From Ancylothrix sp. D3o (lineage in GTDB: Bacteria; Cyanobacteriota; Cyanobacteriia; Cyanobacteriales; Oscillatoriaceae), in NCBI RefSeq assembly GCF_025370775.1, contig NZ_JAMXEX010000004.1, positions 139,441 through 203,440 of the forward strand: a stretch of 64,000 nt of DNA, written 5' to 3'. Position 1 is the stretch's first letter, and each line of letters starts with the position of its first letter. A model generated the notes under the pieces. It saw nothing but the letters and a program-made list of their open reading frames with translations. It ran no database searches and was not told the DNA's origin. Both the position numbers and the translations under genes were made by a program. Shown here piece after piece: positions 36,169-45,996 of this stretch.

Positions 36169-37056
36169 ATGAGCAAACCGATTTTTCAATTGGTGGATGA
36201 ACTACCTACCAATAACCTGACTGTTAAAGCTTTGCACACTTTGGATTTTGTGATTCCGGGCGAATGGCAAAATATAGTGGGTTTCACAAATACGATTAAG
36301 GCTGTCACCGGCGAAACTGATGAGGATTTAATTCAGCAAATTGGTGAACGCGCTATCTGGTTGTATAATGACAAATCCCAAGGCTATCAACGGGCGCTAT
36401 GGTTGTATGAAACGGTTAATAGTGCCGGTGGTACTTTAGGCGCGGCTGCTATGGCGAATAAAATTTCTCAAGATATTGGATTTCTTGGGTTTTTGGGAAA
36501 TATTACTCCCAAACCTGAAAAAGCCCAAACAATTGATTTATCGCTGAAAGTTGTTACGGAATTGTTGGCTTTTTGTCAAATAAATGGCATTCCTGGTGAC
36601 AGCATTGGCGATTTTGTGATGTCGCTTGGCGACTACGGTGGTGAGTCTTTGATGCGGATGGTGGCGTTGATTTGTTTTGATGGTTTGATTCCGCTGGGCC
36701 CGGATTTTATCTTAAAGGCGCAATCAAATCTCAATCAAGCCCAACCTTCTGATTTCCAACAAAATCCTGTTTTTAAACAAATGGAAAGTTTGATTCCGGG
36801 GGGCAATACAGCAGGGAAGTTAGGTTTTATTGGGGAAAGTTTTTCTTCTATTTCTGGTTGGATGGGTAATTTTGCTGCCAGCAAAGGTTTAACTCCTCAG
36901 AATGTGATGGCTAATCTCCAAACTGTTGTGGAAGTTTCTGCGGATAAGTTTGATTATGTGGCTGGTTTTCTCGATATGAGCACCAACTACTATTACCACA
37001 CGGGGGTTCAAACTCTAGCTCGGCGTTTAATTGAACGCGCTTCTGCTGAAATTTAA
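36169..37056 (+). CDS. Conserved unknown protein, mainly helical
   Basis: A 295-residue soluble protein without signal peptide. The N-terminal MSKPIFQLVDELPTNNLTVKALHTLDFVIPGEWQNIVGF and repeated glycine-rich loops (GFLGFLGNITPKPEKA, VMSLGDYGGESLMRMVALICFDGLIPLGPDF) look well conserved and structured, but I do not recognise a family. It reads as a mainly alpha-helical protein with two similar halves, though that is uncertain. It lies downstream of the lipoprotein gene and ahead of two hairpins, so the pair may form an operon. Codon use looks like the host's. Confidence 0.82.
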   Translation: MSKPIFQLVDELPTNNLTVKALHTLDFVIPGEWQNIVGFTNTIKAVTGETDEDLIQQIGERAIWLYNDKSQGYQRALWLYETVNSAGGTLGAAAMANKISQDIGFLGFLGNITPKPEKAQTIDLSLKVVTELLAFCQINGIPGDSIGDFVMSLGDYGGESLMRMVALICFDGLIPLGPDFILKAQSNLNQAQPSDFQQNPVFKQMESLIPGGNTAGKLGFIGESFSSISGWMGNFAASKGLTPQNVMANLQTVVEVSADKFDYVAGFLDMSTNYYYHTGVQTLARRLIERASAEI

Positions 37057-37082
37057 CTCTCACAAACCTCTTTCTGCTTTGT

Positions 37083-37180
37083 AGGGGCAATTCCTGTTAT
37101 GGTTGCCCTCTTTTATTTCTTGTTCCCTGGCTTTGCCACATAATGCGATCAGCAAGGCTCTGCCAGGGGTTTATTTTTTT
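37083..37180 (+). terminator. Hairpins ending the lipoprotein/unknown pair
   Basis: GGGGCAA (37084-37090) pairs with TTGCCCT around 37103-37109 and is followed by TTTTATTTCTT. A second stem pairs CCCTGGC (37125-37131) with GCCAGGG (37162-37168) followed by TTTATTTTTTT, the strongest terminator-like signal. Confidence 0.6.
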
Positions 37181-37239
37181 AAAGGCCGCTATCACCGGCT
37201 AAAATTATAAAATATTGAATATCGAAAATCTAAAATTAT

Positions 37240-38049
37240 ATGCAGGTTGGTAGTTCTAAAAATGCGAGATTAATTGAAGTATTTTCGGCGATTCAAGGCG
37301 AAGCGCTGAATATTGGAACGCGACAAATTTTTATCCGTTTTGCAATTTGTGATTTGCGTTGTAGTTATTGCGATAGTGCTCACACTTGGCAGGTGCCGGC
37401 GCAGGTTCGTATTGAGCGTACCCCAGGATTGCGGGATTTTGAATTTCATGCAAATCCTGTACAAATATCGGATTTGTTGACATGGGTAGAGCGTCAAAAT
37501 CAACCAGGTTTGCATGATAGTATCAGTCTCACCGGCGGGGAACCGTTGTTACACGCGCCTTTTTTGGTGGAGTTTTTGCCGCTAGTCAAACGTTTAACCG
37601 GCCTGCCGATTTATTTGGAAACGGGCGGACACCGGCCCACTGAGTTAGCGATGGTGTTGCATGATTTGGATTCGGTAGGGATGGATATAAAATTGCCGAG
37701 TGTCAGCGGTGAGAGTCACTGGGAAGCACACCGGCAGTTTTTGCAGTTGTGTGTGGATGCAGAAAAAGAGGTATTTGTCAAGATAATTATTTCGAGTGAA
37801 ACGGTAGCGGGGGAGTTAGAAAAAGCGGCGGAGTTGGTAGCAGCAGTGAGTGAAAAAGTGCCGGTTTATTTGCAGCCGGTGACACCGTTGCGGGAGGAAG
37901 AAAAAGCGAGAATGAAAGGAGAAAAAAACGATAAGTTGTTATTAGCGCCGTCTCCTGAGCAAGTATTACAATGGCAAGGTTTAATGAAGCGTTATTTAAA
38001 ACAAGTGCGAGTGATTCCACAAACCCATAAGATGTTGAATCAATTGTAA
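37240..38049 (+). CDS. queE: 7-carboxy-7-deazaguanine synthase
   Basis: A 269-residue radical-SAM enzyme of queuosine/7-deazaguanine synthesis; it converts 6-carboxytetrahydropterin to 7-carboxy-7-deazaguanine. The iron-sulfur motif is C37-x3-C41-x2-C44 (ICDLRCSYCDS). The family openers LIEVFSAIQGEALNIGTRQIFIRF, SLTGGEPLLHAPFLVEFLP and the metal-side TGGEP loop are visible. The C-terminal half (VYLQPVTPL ... RVIPQTHKMLNQL) matches the cyanobacterial form with a ~25-residue charged insert. It stands alone; its pathway partners are not in this window. No preQ1 riboswitch was recognised upstream. Confidence 0.95.
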   Translation: MQVGSSKNARLIEVFSAIQGEALNIGTRQIFIRFAICDLRCSYCDSAHTWQVPAQVRIERTPGLRDFEFHANPVQISDLLTWVERQNQPGLHDSISLTGGEPLLHAPFLVEFLPLVKRLTGLPIYLETGGHRPTELAMVLHDLDSVGMDIKLPSVSGESHWEAHRQFLQLCVDAEKEVFVKIIISSETVAGELEKAAELVAAVSEKVPVYLQPVTPLREEEKARMKGEKNDKLLLAPSPEQVLQWQGLMKRYLKQVRVIPQTHKMLNQL

Positions 38050-38107
38050 TGAAATTGGGGATAGGGAAAAAGCCTAATTCCCAATCCCTAATTCGCAATT
38101 TTCAATT

Positions 38108-38767
38108 TTAATAAATTGTTTCTGATTGTGTGGTTTCACGGGGCATTTTGGTTTTGCCTTTGGCTTTGGTGGCGCTGCGTTTCAAGGCTTGTAAACGGGC
38201 TTCATATTTGGCGCGGAGGCGTTTTTTGGGTGTTTGTTCGATGAGGGTTTTGAGGGCACTTCCGAGACTTTTGTAGGCGTTGGGGATGGAATAGCCGAAA
38301 CGGGTGGCGAGGGCGATAGCTTTTTCGTCGGCGTCGATGGCTTCGTTGATGAGTTTGTCGCCGTTATTTTTTTGATAAAGCCGGTAGCCTGAGACTCCAC
38401 AGAGAGCGAGGGCGAGGATGAGGAGTAAACCATCTTGTACCCAAAGTTCACCGACGGCGCCGCCTAAACCAATAGCGAGGGCTGCCATTTCCCAGCCTTC
38501 TTTGGAGATGGTGTCATTTTGAATGCGGGCGACTTCGTGCCAAAATAGGAGGTTGCGCTGATCGAGGGCGAGTTGCTCCCAGCGGATGAGATCGACTTGG
38601 ATCTCTACTTGATCTTTGCCTATTTCTTCGGAGCGGATGAGGGGTGGGTTAACTTCGATGGTTTTTTCTACCATAACCCAGCTTTGCAGTTCTGGGGGGA
38701 GTAAGCCTTTGAGCCGCCGTAGTTCGTTCATTTCGGCTTTGGCGGTGGAGGTTGAATAGGATGTCAT
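38108..38767 (-). CDS. DUF3318 family protein
   Basis: A 219-residue cyanobacterial protein of the DUF3318 family, seen from the opening EMNELRRLKGLLPPELQSWVMVEKTIEVNPPLIRSEEIGKDQVEIQVDLIRWEQLALDQRNLLFWHEVARIQ. Two hydrophobic segments in the middle (~residues 95-130) suggest membrane association. The C-terminal third is basic and ends in a lysine-rich tail. The function is unknown. It converges with queE and shares a 58-base gap with no clear terminator beyond an imperfect GGGATAGGG/CCCAATCCC pairing. Confidence 0.85.
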   Translation of the reverse strand: MTSYSTSTAKAEMNELRRLKGLLPPELQSWVMVEKTIEVNPPLIRSEEIGKDQVEIQVDLIRWEQLALDQRNLLFWHEVARIQNDTISKEGWEMAALAIGLGGAVGELWVQDGLLLILALALCGVSGYRLYQKNNGDKLINEAIDADEKAIALATRFGYSIPNAYKSLGSALKTLIEQTPKKRLRAKYEARLQALKRSATKAKGKTKMPRETTQSETIY

Positions 38768-39012
38768 AGAATCTAGCCTCTATAGGTTTTTTTTCAAAAT
38801 ACGGCTTTTTTTCTTTTAGATATTGTAATTGTTCACCGGCTCGCTTGAGGAGTGGGCCGGTGTGGGTTTCCCCCCTGTGAGTGGGGTTTTATAGGAGAGG
38901 TAGGTTTGTGGGGGCCAATTTATGGCAGCGAAATTTTGCGTAGTTTTTCCTTTTTTAAAAAATACTTTTGTTTTTTAAAGACATAACAATTTCAGAGTAG
39001 AAACCAAAGACT

Positions 39013-39045
39013 AAAAAGCTTACCATTAACAGTGGTAAGCTTTTT
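39013..39045. terminator. Strong hairpin terminator, 13-base perfect stem
   Basis: AAAAAGCTTACCA at 39013-39025 pairs perfectly with TGGTAAGCTTTTT at 39033-39045 around a 7-base loop. Poly-A on one side and poly-T on the other make it a two-way intrinsic terminator. It ends the three-gene DUF262/AAA/unknown operon (last stop at 39051) on the minus strand. Confidence 0.9.
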
Positions 39046-39050
39046 AATAA

Positions 39051-39992
39051 TCATTCTACCTTTCTGCCAATGTAACCAATAATTATCTGTTGTCGCCCTG
39101 GGTCTACAGAAAAGTGAAGTCGCCAATCTCCGGGTGTCATGCGAAGATGCCAACTAAAGAGACGATTCTCACCATCTGGACACTTAAAGGTTAGTTGCGC
39201 TGCCAACGTTTTCAGCCTAGAATCACTTTCTGGAGTCACCTTGCTTGGAAGATTGTTAAAATCGAAATTCCCCGATGTCCAAGCCCTGCTGGCATTATCA
39301 AGTTCAAATAATCGCTTTTCAACAGACCGCAACATTGGCTGACCTTCCAAAAGAGATACCACTTGCTTTTCAACAACCTCGCAGAATACCAAGTGGGGAA
39401 ATAAATCAGATTTACGATTCCACAAATCTAAACCGTCCCGCACCTCCTGTCGGGTAATATTTTGCAACCAATTAGCGTGTTCTTTTACATGGATAATGCG
39501 GCTGGCGTGGACAATTTCAACGATGCTATCCTCATCGTCATCTAATTGTATGACTTCTAACTCTAGCCGGTTGCAATCCCAGCATTTTTCAGACAAAAAG
39601 CTCACTGGAAGAGCCTCAATTAAGTAAGCAACACCCAGTCCAATTGCTCTTTCTCCTTGATACCGAAACTCCGAATTACTCTGGTTACTTTCAAGGTCTT
39701 GAATTTCTGTATTTGTAATATCGTTAGAAAAGGGTGCTTTAGTTGCGAGAGTTTTAATAAATCTTCTTATTTCTGGATCTACTTCTGTATCATTAAGCCA
39801 GCGGCGCAGAGGATAGTCCGAAGCTAGCAGAGTGCTGAGAAAGTCGTATTGAGTGCGAAGAGTTGCCTGTTTTGCACTTTGAGTTTTGGCGGCCCTTATA
39901 GTTCCGATTAAATCTAACATCCATCGTCTTGCTGTTGCAATATCCTGAGCAGGATTTCTGACGGACAATTCGTTCAAAACCACCTCCACCAT
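39051..39992 (-). CDS. Unknown third gene of the DUF262/AAA operon
   Basis: A 313-residue soluble protein, no signal peptide or membrane helix. The N-terminal ~120 residues are helical; a middle part has CWDCNRLELEVIQLDDDEDSIVEIVHAS, with a CxxC pair. The C-terminal block (LTFKCPDGENRLFSWHLRMTPGDWRLHFSVDPGRQQIIIGYIGRKVE) has alternating strands and ends like the RelE-type 'R-x-HF...I-x-I-G-Y-I-G' pattern; a toxin-like fold is possible but not shown. Its start is 3 bases after the ATPase stop and a GGAG site lies in that overlap region. Tight coupling says it works with the ATPase and the DUF262 protein, perhaps as effector or regulator. Confidence 0.82.
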   Translation of the reverse strand: MVEVVLNELSVRNPAQDIATARRWMLDLIGTIRAAKTQSAKQATLRTQYDFLSTLLASDYPLRRWLNDTEVDPEIRRFIKTLATKAPFSNDITNTEIQDLESNQSNSEFRYQGERAIGLGVAYLIEALPVSFLSEKCWDCNRLELEVIQLDDDEDSIVEIVHASRIIHVKEHANWLQNITRQEVRDGLDLWNRKSDLFPHLVFCEVVEKQVVSLLEGQPMLRSVEKRLFELDNASRAWTSGNFDFNNLPSKVTPESDSRLKTLAAQLTFKCPDGENRLFSWHLRMTPGDWRLHFSVDPGRQQIIIGYIGRKVE

Positions 39993-39995
39993 TTC

Positions 39996-41096
39996 TTATT
40001 CTCCAGCCGGTTCTAACAATACATCCAAACTTTTGTCCCACTCATCGAAAAAGCCTTCCGGCCATTGGTCTATTCTTCCATTTCTATCTATGCGCGGCGA
40101 TACTACTTGACTCACACCTTTTTTATTTTTCTCAAAGAAATTTAGCTGGACATCTTGTGGAGAAATCTTGCCTGCATGAACAGCAAGACGAATCCCGTTT
40201 AACACATGATCGCTATGGGTTTCTATCACAACCTGAACGCCGCCACTCGCTGCAAGGGATAGCAATTCACCCATTTTTGCTTGTCCTTTGGGATGAAGAT
40301 GAGCTTCTGGGTTTTCAATTATTAGGAGTGTGCCAGGTGTCGATGCAAGCACCGCCACAATAATGGGTAAAGTGTAGCTAATTCCAAAACCTACATTGAT
40401 TGCACGATAAGGGTTGCTAAGCTCGTAATAGTATTGCAAACTCACTAAATCCAAAGGGGGACTATCTATTATTTTTAAGCGAGTACCAGGGCTGATTTCT
40501 CCCATCCATGATTCAACTTGTAACTTCAGTCTAAGTGATGGTTCTTTTGGATGCTTCAGGGTCTTTACAGGAATAGATTCATCCTGATAACTAGAAAGGA
40601 AATGCGCCGTGTATTCTCCTTTAGTACCAAGTTGGCGTTTTGGTACTTGAAATTCCGACATCTGAAAATATGGGCGGGGGCCGATCCGTTCTGCCTGAAG
40701 ATAATGAAATTGATCGCTGAAAAGAGTTGAGTGATAAATTTCAGAGGCAGTTGCTGTTGAGGCAAGATCCAGAACATTTGCGTCTGGGTTGCTGTAATGG
40801 AAACTCCATTTTTCCTGTATTCCATTTTCTGCAACAATATCAAAACCTATTAAATCTTCTTTTGCTGCCTCGAAAAGAGCATCTTTGGCTCTGCCTATAC
40901 AAATCAACTTACCATTGAGAAGCAAACCGGTATTTTGCAACAAGTTCTCTTGGTAAGATTGACGCAAAAGCAGCAATGATTGTAGTGCAGAAGATTTACC
41001 CGTACTATTCAGACCGGAAAGCAGGGATAGTTTTTTAAATTGGAGCGATTGTTTTTCAAAACATTTGAAGTTTTTCAAGTGTAGAGTTTGGATCAT
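39996..41096 (-). CDS. AAA/SMC-like ATPase with DUF3696 C-terminus
   Basis: A 366-residue ATPase of the ABC/SMC-like AAA_15/AAA_21 class often found in OLD-like and defence operons. Walker A is G28-x4-GKS (GLNSTGKSS), the signature-like VGFGIS is near 235-240, Walker B is TLLIIENPEAHLHP (E261) and the switch histidine is in ETHSDHVLNGIR. The last ~40 residues (RIDRNGRIDQWPEGFFDEWDKSLDVLL) match the DUF3696 domain. It lacks the TOPRIM nuclease domain of OLD proteins, so the nuclease, if any, must be a partner. Its start overlaps the DUF262 stop by 4 bases (ATGA). Confidence 0.9.
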   Translation of the reverse strand: MIQTLHLKNFKCFEKQSLQFKKLSLLSGLNSTGKSSALQSLLLLRQSYQENLLQNTGLLLNGKLICIGRAKDALFEAAKEDLIGFDIVAENGIQEKWSFHYSNPDANVLDLASTATASEIYHSTLFSDQFHYLQAERIGPRPYFQMSEFQVPKRQLGTKGEYTAHFLSSYQDESIPVKTLKHPKEPSLRLKLQVESWMGEISPGTRLKIIDSPPLDLVSLQYYYELSNPYRAINVGFGISYTLPIIVAVLASTPGTLLIIENPEAHLHPKGQAKMGELLSLAASGGVQVVIETHSDHVLNGIRLAVHAGKISPQDVQLNFFEKNKKGVSQVVSPRIDRNGRIDQWPEGFFDEWDKSLDVLLEPAGE

Positions 41097-42232
41097 TTTA
41101 ATACCTCTTGAATCAATGTTTCAATGGTACTAAATCTCACATTGACTTTTTCGCTGGCTTGAGAAATCGATTTGAGGAACTCTCCATTATTATCCACCAG
41201 TTCGCCAAATCTATTGATTAGATCATCTTTACGCTGCTTGAGAATTTCGATCTCTTGATATTTAAGTTGGCTAAGACTAACTGACCAAGCTTCAAATAAA
41301 GCCTGGTTCACAGGAAAGCTTTTACTAGATTTGAGAGAGATTTTCCGGAATGCTCGATCTCCAAAAATTTCCAATGCAGCAGCCATTGCTACCCTAAATT
41401 TATCCTCAAGTGTTCTAATCTCTGGCTCAGACATTTTATTGATTTCAGCCAGAGTTCTGTGAAACAATTCATCTCTACTTTTAGGTTGATTATATTTACA
41501 AGAAGGATTAACCGTATAAGCTAAAAATCCCAGTACAAATTCCTGATCTAGCATTCTTTGTTGTCGAGATTGTCCCATTCCTGTAATTTTTTGGAATTCA
41601 TTTAATTTAGCTAATGAAGTTAATAAAAAAGTTGCTTTTCCTTGGTTCAAAGCGTGACGTATTTCTTGGGGTGTTAGCGACATTCCTCCTGTATTAATAC
41701 GTCTAAAAATACTGTATTTAACTTCGGGGGGGGTTCCATGTTCAATCAGATAAACGGTTAGGTGCGTTTCCATAATCCGTCTCTGATACTTTCTGGGAAT
41801 AGCATCATAGGTTTTATCTTCTAACTCTTTAAGATACTCTAAACCAGTTAATTTGAGGCTTTTCTCGATGATAAATCTCTTGAGAGCGGTCAGGCGTTGC
41901 AGACCATCAATCACTAACCATTTATCCTCATTAGTTGCATCCATATAAAAAGCAGGAAGCGGAATCCGAATCAGAATAGATTCAATTAGACGACTCTGAG
42001 CGTCATCTTTCCAAATACCCGCCTGTCGCTGAAAATCTGGGGCTAGATCAAGTTCTTTATATTGAATGCGATTCAGGACTAAATCGATTGTTAATTGACG
42101 AGTATCAATGCGAATGAGGGTAGGGTCAAATGGCTCATTAATTCCCTCATTATTCACATCACTTTCAATCTCTTCCTCAAAACCCCTGCCTTCATCAATA
42201 AAATCCCTGGTTAGACTGTTTTCTCTTATCAC
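41093..42232 (-). CDS. DUF262 (ParB/GmrS-like) protein
   Basis: A 379-residue protein starting at GTG, with AGGAG about nine bases upstream. The DUF262 fold resembles ParB and the GmrSD type IV restriction enzyme: DFQRQAGIWKDDAQSRLIESILIRIPLP, then the nucleotide-binding-type VIDGLQRLTALKRF (D109-G-x-Q-R) and YSIFRRINTGGMSLTPQEIRHAL. In GmrSD the DUF262 part cuts or binds NTP and a DUF1524 HNH domain cuts DNA; here no HNH motif is present in this protein. About 200 residues of helical C-terminal region remain unassigned. It heads a tight three-gene operon with an ATPase and an unknown protein. Confidence 0.9.
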   Translation of the reverse strand: MIRENSLTRDFIDEGRGFEEEIESDVNNEGINEPFDPTLIRIDTRQLTIDLVLNRIQYKELDLAPDFQRQAGIWKDDAQSRLIESILIRIPLPAFYMDATNEDKWLVIDGLQRLTALKRFIIEKSLKLTGLEYLKELEDKTYDAIPRKYQRRIMETHLTVYLIEHGTPPEVKYSIFRRINTGGMSLTPQEIRHALNQGKATFLLTSLAKLNEFQKITGMGQSRQQRMLDQEFVLGFLAYTVNPSCKYNQPKSRDELFHRTLAEINKMSEPEIRTLEDKFRVAMAAALEIFGDRAFRKISLKSSKSFPVNQALFEAWSVSLSQLKYQEIEILKQRKDDLINRFGELVDNNGEFLKSISQASEKVNVRFSTIETLIQEVLK

Positions 42233-42623
42233 TATTTCTTCTCCTGAGCTTTCAAAATTAGCTTTATTGGTGTAGCTAAAGTATGAACTAATGAATAAGT
42301 GTTAATAATCTGATGACACTATAAATCAAATTTGATAAATTTCTCTGTAAGCCTCCGAGTGTTCTGCGTTAGGTGACACCGGCCTACATCGATACTAACT
42401 TTTTCTTCTCATTTTTAGCAATCTACCCTCAAACTCAACTCCTGCTCATATATAATTACCCTGCTGTTTTTCCTTATCTTAACATTAAAAATAAATTCAT
42501 AACTATTGATTATAGAAATTCTTTAGACTTGACAGAAAGCAGCAAAAAGAGCTCTTTTTTTTTCCTCGGCATCGTCTTCGCCTCTGTAGTTTATTTGAAA
42601 ATCACAACTCAATTATAAACCCA
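42233..42623. other. Intergenic region upstream of the DUF262 operon
   Basis: AT-rich bases between the DUF262 start and the chlN terminator. This must carry the operon promoter. A plus-strand frame at 42373-42618 has no ribosome site and odd composition and is not believed. No palindrome of operator size stands out. Confidence 0.45.
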
Positions 42624-42657
42624 TAAAAAACAGGGGTAGCGGATAACCGCACCCCCA
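42624..42657 (-). terminator. Intrinsic terminator after chlN
   Basis: On the minus strand GGGGT-GCGG pairs with CCGC-T-ACCCC around TTAT with one bulged T, followed by TGTTTTTTATGGG. Position (23 bases after the chlN stop) and T-tract fit a Rho-independent terminator for the chlL-DUF5331-chlN run. Confidence 0.8.
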
Positions 42658-42679
42658 AAATCATCAAAAAATCAGAAAC

Positions 42680-44089
<1,410 letters not shown>

Positions 44090-44116
44090 TTATCTCCTTA
44101 TAAGGATAAAAACTTT

Positions 44117-45799
44117 TTACAAACCTTCTAACAGGTTTTTCATGTCCGGATCATCATCCGAATCCCACGCATCTCGCGCCAAAGCATCGAGATCGCTTTC
44201 ATCGAGTTCGTTGGAAGAACCTTCTCCCAAATCACCGAAATCCATATCTCCCAAATCATCGGAAGTTTCATCTAAACCACCGAAATCCATATCCCCTAAA
44301 TCATCCGATCCTCCCCCACCCATATCTACCGATAAAGCATCATCCAGATCGCCTAAACCCATATCATCATCATCGGAGGCCGGTGCTGCAAATGGGTCAA
44401 GTTCTGCGTTTAAATCGCCTAAATCCATATCGTCATCATCGGAGGCCGGTGCCGCAAATGGATCGGTGTCTGAGCTTAAATCGTCCAACCCCATATCATC
44501 ATCTGAAAGGCCGGTTGCTATTGCAAAATCGTCGCTTTCATCTGATAAATCCAACCCCATATCATCATCATCTGAAAGGCCGGTTGCTACAGCAAAATCG
44601 TCGCTTTCATCTGATAAGCCTAACCCCATATCATCATCATCTGAAAGGCCGGTTGCGGTTGCAAAATTATCACTTTCATCTGATAAATCTAACCCCATAT
44701 CATCATCTGAAAGGCCGGTTGCGGTTGCAAAATTATCACTTTCATCTGATAACTCTAAATCCATATCATCATCTGAGAGGCCACCAGCTAAGCCGAAATC
44801 GTCACTTTCATCTGATAAACCCAGGGCGACATCTTCATCATCGGAAATGCCCCCAGATAAGCCGAAATCGTCAGAGTCATCCGCTAAACCTAAGCCCATT
44901 TCATCATCATCTGAAAGTGCGGTTGCTGCCGCAAAATCGTCAGAGTCATCCGCTAAACCTAAGCCCATTTCATCATCATCTGAAAGGCTGGTTGCTGCCG
45001 CAAAATCGTCCGAATCATCCGATAAACCTAAGCCCATTTCATCATCATCTGAAAGGCTGGTTGCTGCCGCAAAATCGTCCGAGTCATCCGCTAAACCTAA
45101 ACCCATTTCATCATCATCTGAAAGGCTGGTTGCTGCCGCAAAATCGTCCGAGTCATCTGATAAATCAAAGGCCGCATCATCATCATCTGAAAGCGAGGGC
45201 AAATCATCAGATTCGTCTTGGTTGGTGAAGTCAGACAAAGCCATGCCGGTAAGCTCATCTTCCTCAACCTCATTGGCTATAAAGGCAGCCACACCGGCCA
45301 TCCCAGCAGCCACACCCACCGCACCAACAGCCGCCGCTACTCCCATTGGAAACGGAGACCCCTGCTGCTCGTTTTCTTGTACTTGCCAACTCGCAGACGT
45401 GCCGGTTTCTAAACTCACCGGCTCAACAGCAGCAGGACTGTTCCCCAACACCGGCTCTGCTGTAAAACCTTGGGGTGCCGGTGTTGCTTGCAAGTTTGGT
45501 TCAGATACCGGCCCCGGAGCACCCCCCAAAGCGATGTCCGGGTCAAAATTCAACCCCAAGACATCAATCAGCGTGTCAGCATCAGGATTAAGTCTGGAAA
45601 ACGGCAACATCAACTGCGCTAACTTCGGTTCGAGAGCATTCATTGCACCCAAAATGAAGTGCGAAGTCGGACGTCTGCCACCATCAGGAGTTCTCACCCA
45701 AGAAACCTTGAGATGCAGGCTCAACCAGTCATAATTTGCTTGGTAGTATTGCAACCACTTTTGTCTTAAAGCAGTGGTGAAATCATCAAAAAAAGCCAT
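44117..45799 (-). CDS. DUF5331-type protein with long acidic tandem repeats
   Basis: A 560-residue protein starting at the ATG at 45799 (MAFFDDFTTALRQKWLQYYQANYDWL); 27 more codons upstream are open but non-conserved looking. Residues 1-75 form the DUF5331-like domain found between chlL and chlN in cyanobacteria. A proline/alanine linker, a short hydrophobic segment (GVAAAVGAVGVAAGMAGVAAFI, probable membrane helix) and a huge acidic tail follow. The tail repeats a ~23-residue unit such as DDSDDFAAATSLSDDDEMGLGL about ten times, then DPFAAPASDDDD and DLGDMDFG variants. The end (ALARDAWDSDDDPDMKNLLEGL) is again distinctive. The role is unknown; DPOR assembly or membrane tethering is a guess from position. 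Confidence 0.88.
   Translation of the reverse strand: MAFFDDFTTALRQKWLQYYQANYDWLSLHLKVSWVRTPDGGRRPTSHFILGAMNALEPKLAQLMLPFSRLNPDADTLIDVLGLNFDPDIALGGAPGPVSEPNLQATPAPQGFTAEPVLGNSPAAVEPVSLETGTSASWQVQENEQQGSPFPMGVAAAVGAVGVAAGMAGVAAFIANEVEEDELTGMALSDFTNQDESDDLPSLSDDDDAAFDLSDDSDDFAAATSLSDDDEMGLGLADDSDDFAAATSLSDDDEMGLGLSDDSDDFAAATSLSDDDEMGLGLADDSDDFAAATALSDDDEMGLGLADDSDDFGLSGGISDDEDVALGLSDESDDFGLAGGLSDDDMDLELSDESDNFATATGLSDDDMGLDLSDESDNFATATGLSDDDDMGLGLSDESDDFAVATGLSDDDDMGLDLSDESDDFAIATGLSDDDMGLDDLSSDTDPFAAPASDDDDMDLGDLNAELDPFAAPASDDDDMGLGDLDDALSVDMGGGGSDDLGDMDFGGLDETSDDLGDMDFGDLGEGSSNELDESDLDALARDAWDSDDDPDMKNLLEGL
44480..45170. repeat. 69-base in-frame tandem repeat array
   Basis: Within the acidic gene, copies begin with the same TAAGCCCATT-like phrase at 44890, 44960, 45029 and 45098, that is every 69 bases, nearly identical to each other. 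More diverged copies of 63-72 bases extend to about 44480. Each unit codes for 23 residues. Such arrays change copy number easily. Confidence 0.9.
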
Positions 45800-45935
45800 A
45801 GTTCCTATCCCCTCGTTGCTTAAAAGTATGATGCTCGTTTTTTGAGAACAACATTCTCGTACCTGAATCATACTAGCCAATCGAGCAACGCAAGTTTCCT
45901 TGATTCGGGTGATTTAAGAATCTTACTGTCTGTGG

Positions 45936-45985
45936 TTCGTGGCCGATGGTTGGGGGCCGGTGGTTGGGGCCGGTGGTTGGTGGGC
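45936..45985. repeat. GGTTGGGGCCGGT tandem repeat downstream of chlL
   Basis: About three head-to-tail copies of GGTTGGGGCCGGT lie between the chlL stop and the acidic-protein start. This is a short GC-rich tandem repeat of the intergenic cyanobacterial kind. It may slow or modulate read-through from chlL, but that is speculation. Confidence 0.7.
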
Positions 45986-45996
45986 AAAGCATCGCT

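Noticed and set aside
42373-42618. 81-codon frame before the DUF262 operon
   Set aside because: Hydrophobic, phenylalanine-rich composition without a ribosome site, in an AT-rich spacer.
44480-45170. CRISPR-like regular repeats
   Set aside because: The 69-base period has no unique spacers; units are in-frame coding repeats of 23 residues.
44383-45228. Plus-strand frame of 281 codons, rich in histidine and proline
   Set aside because: Another frame created by the same 69-base repeat; its composition is that of a repeat artefact.
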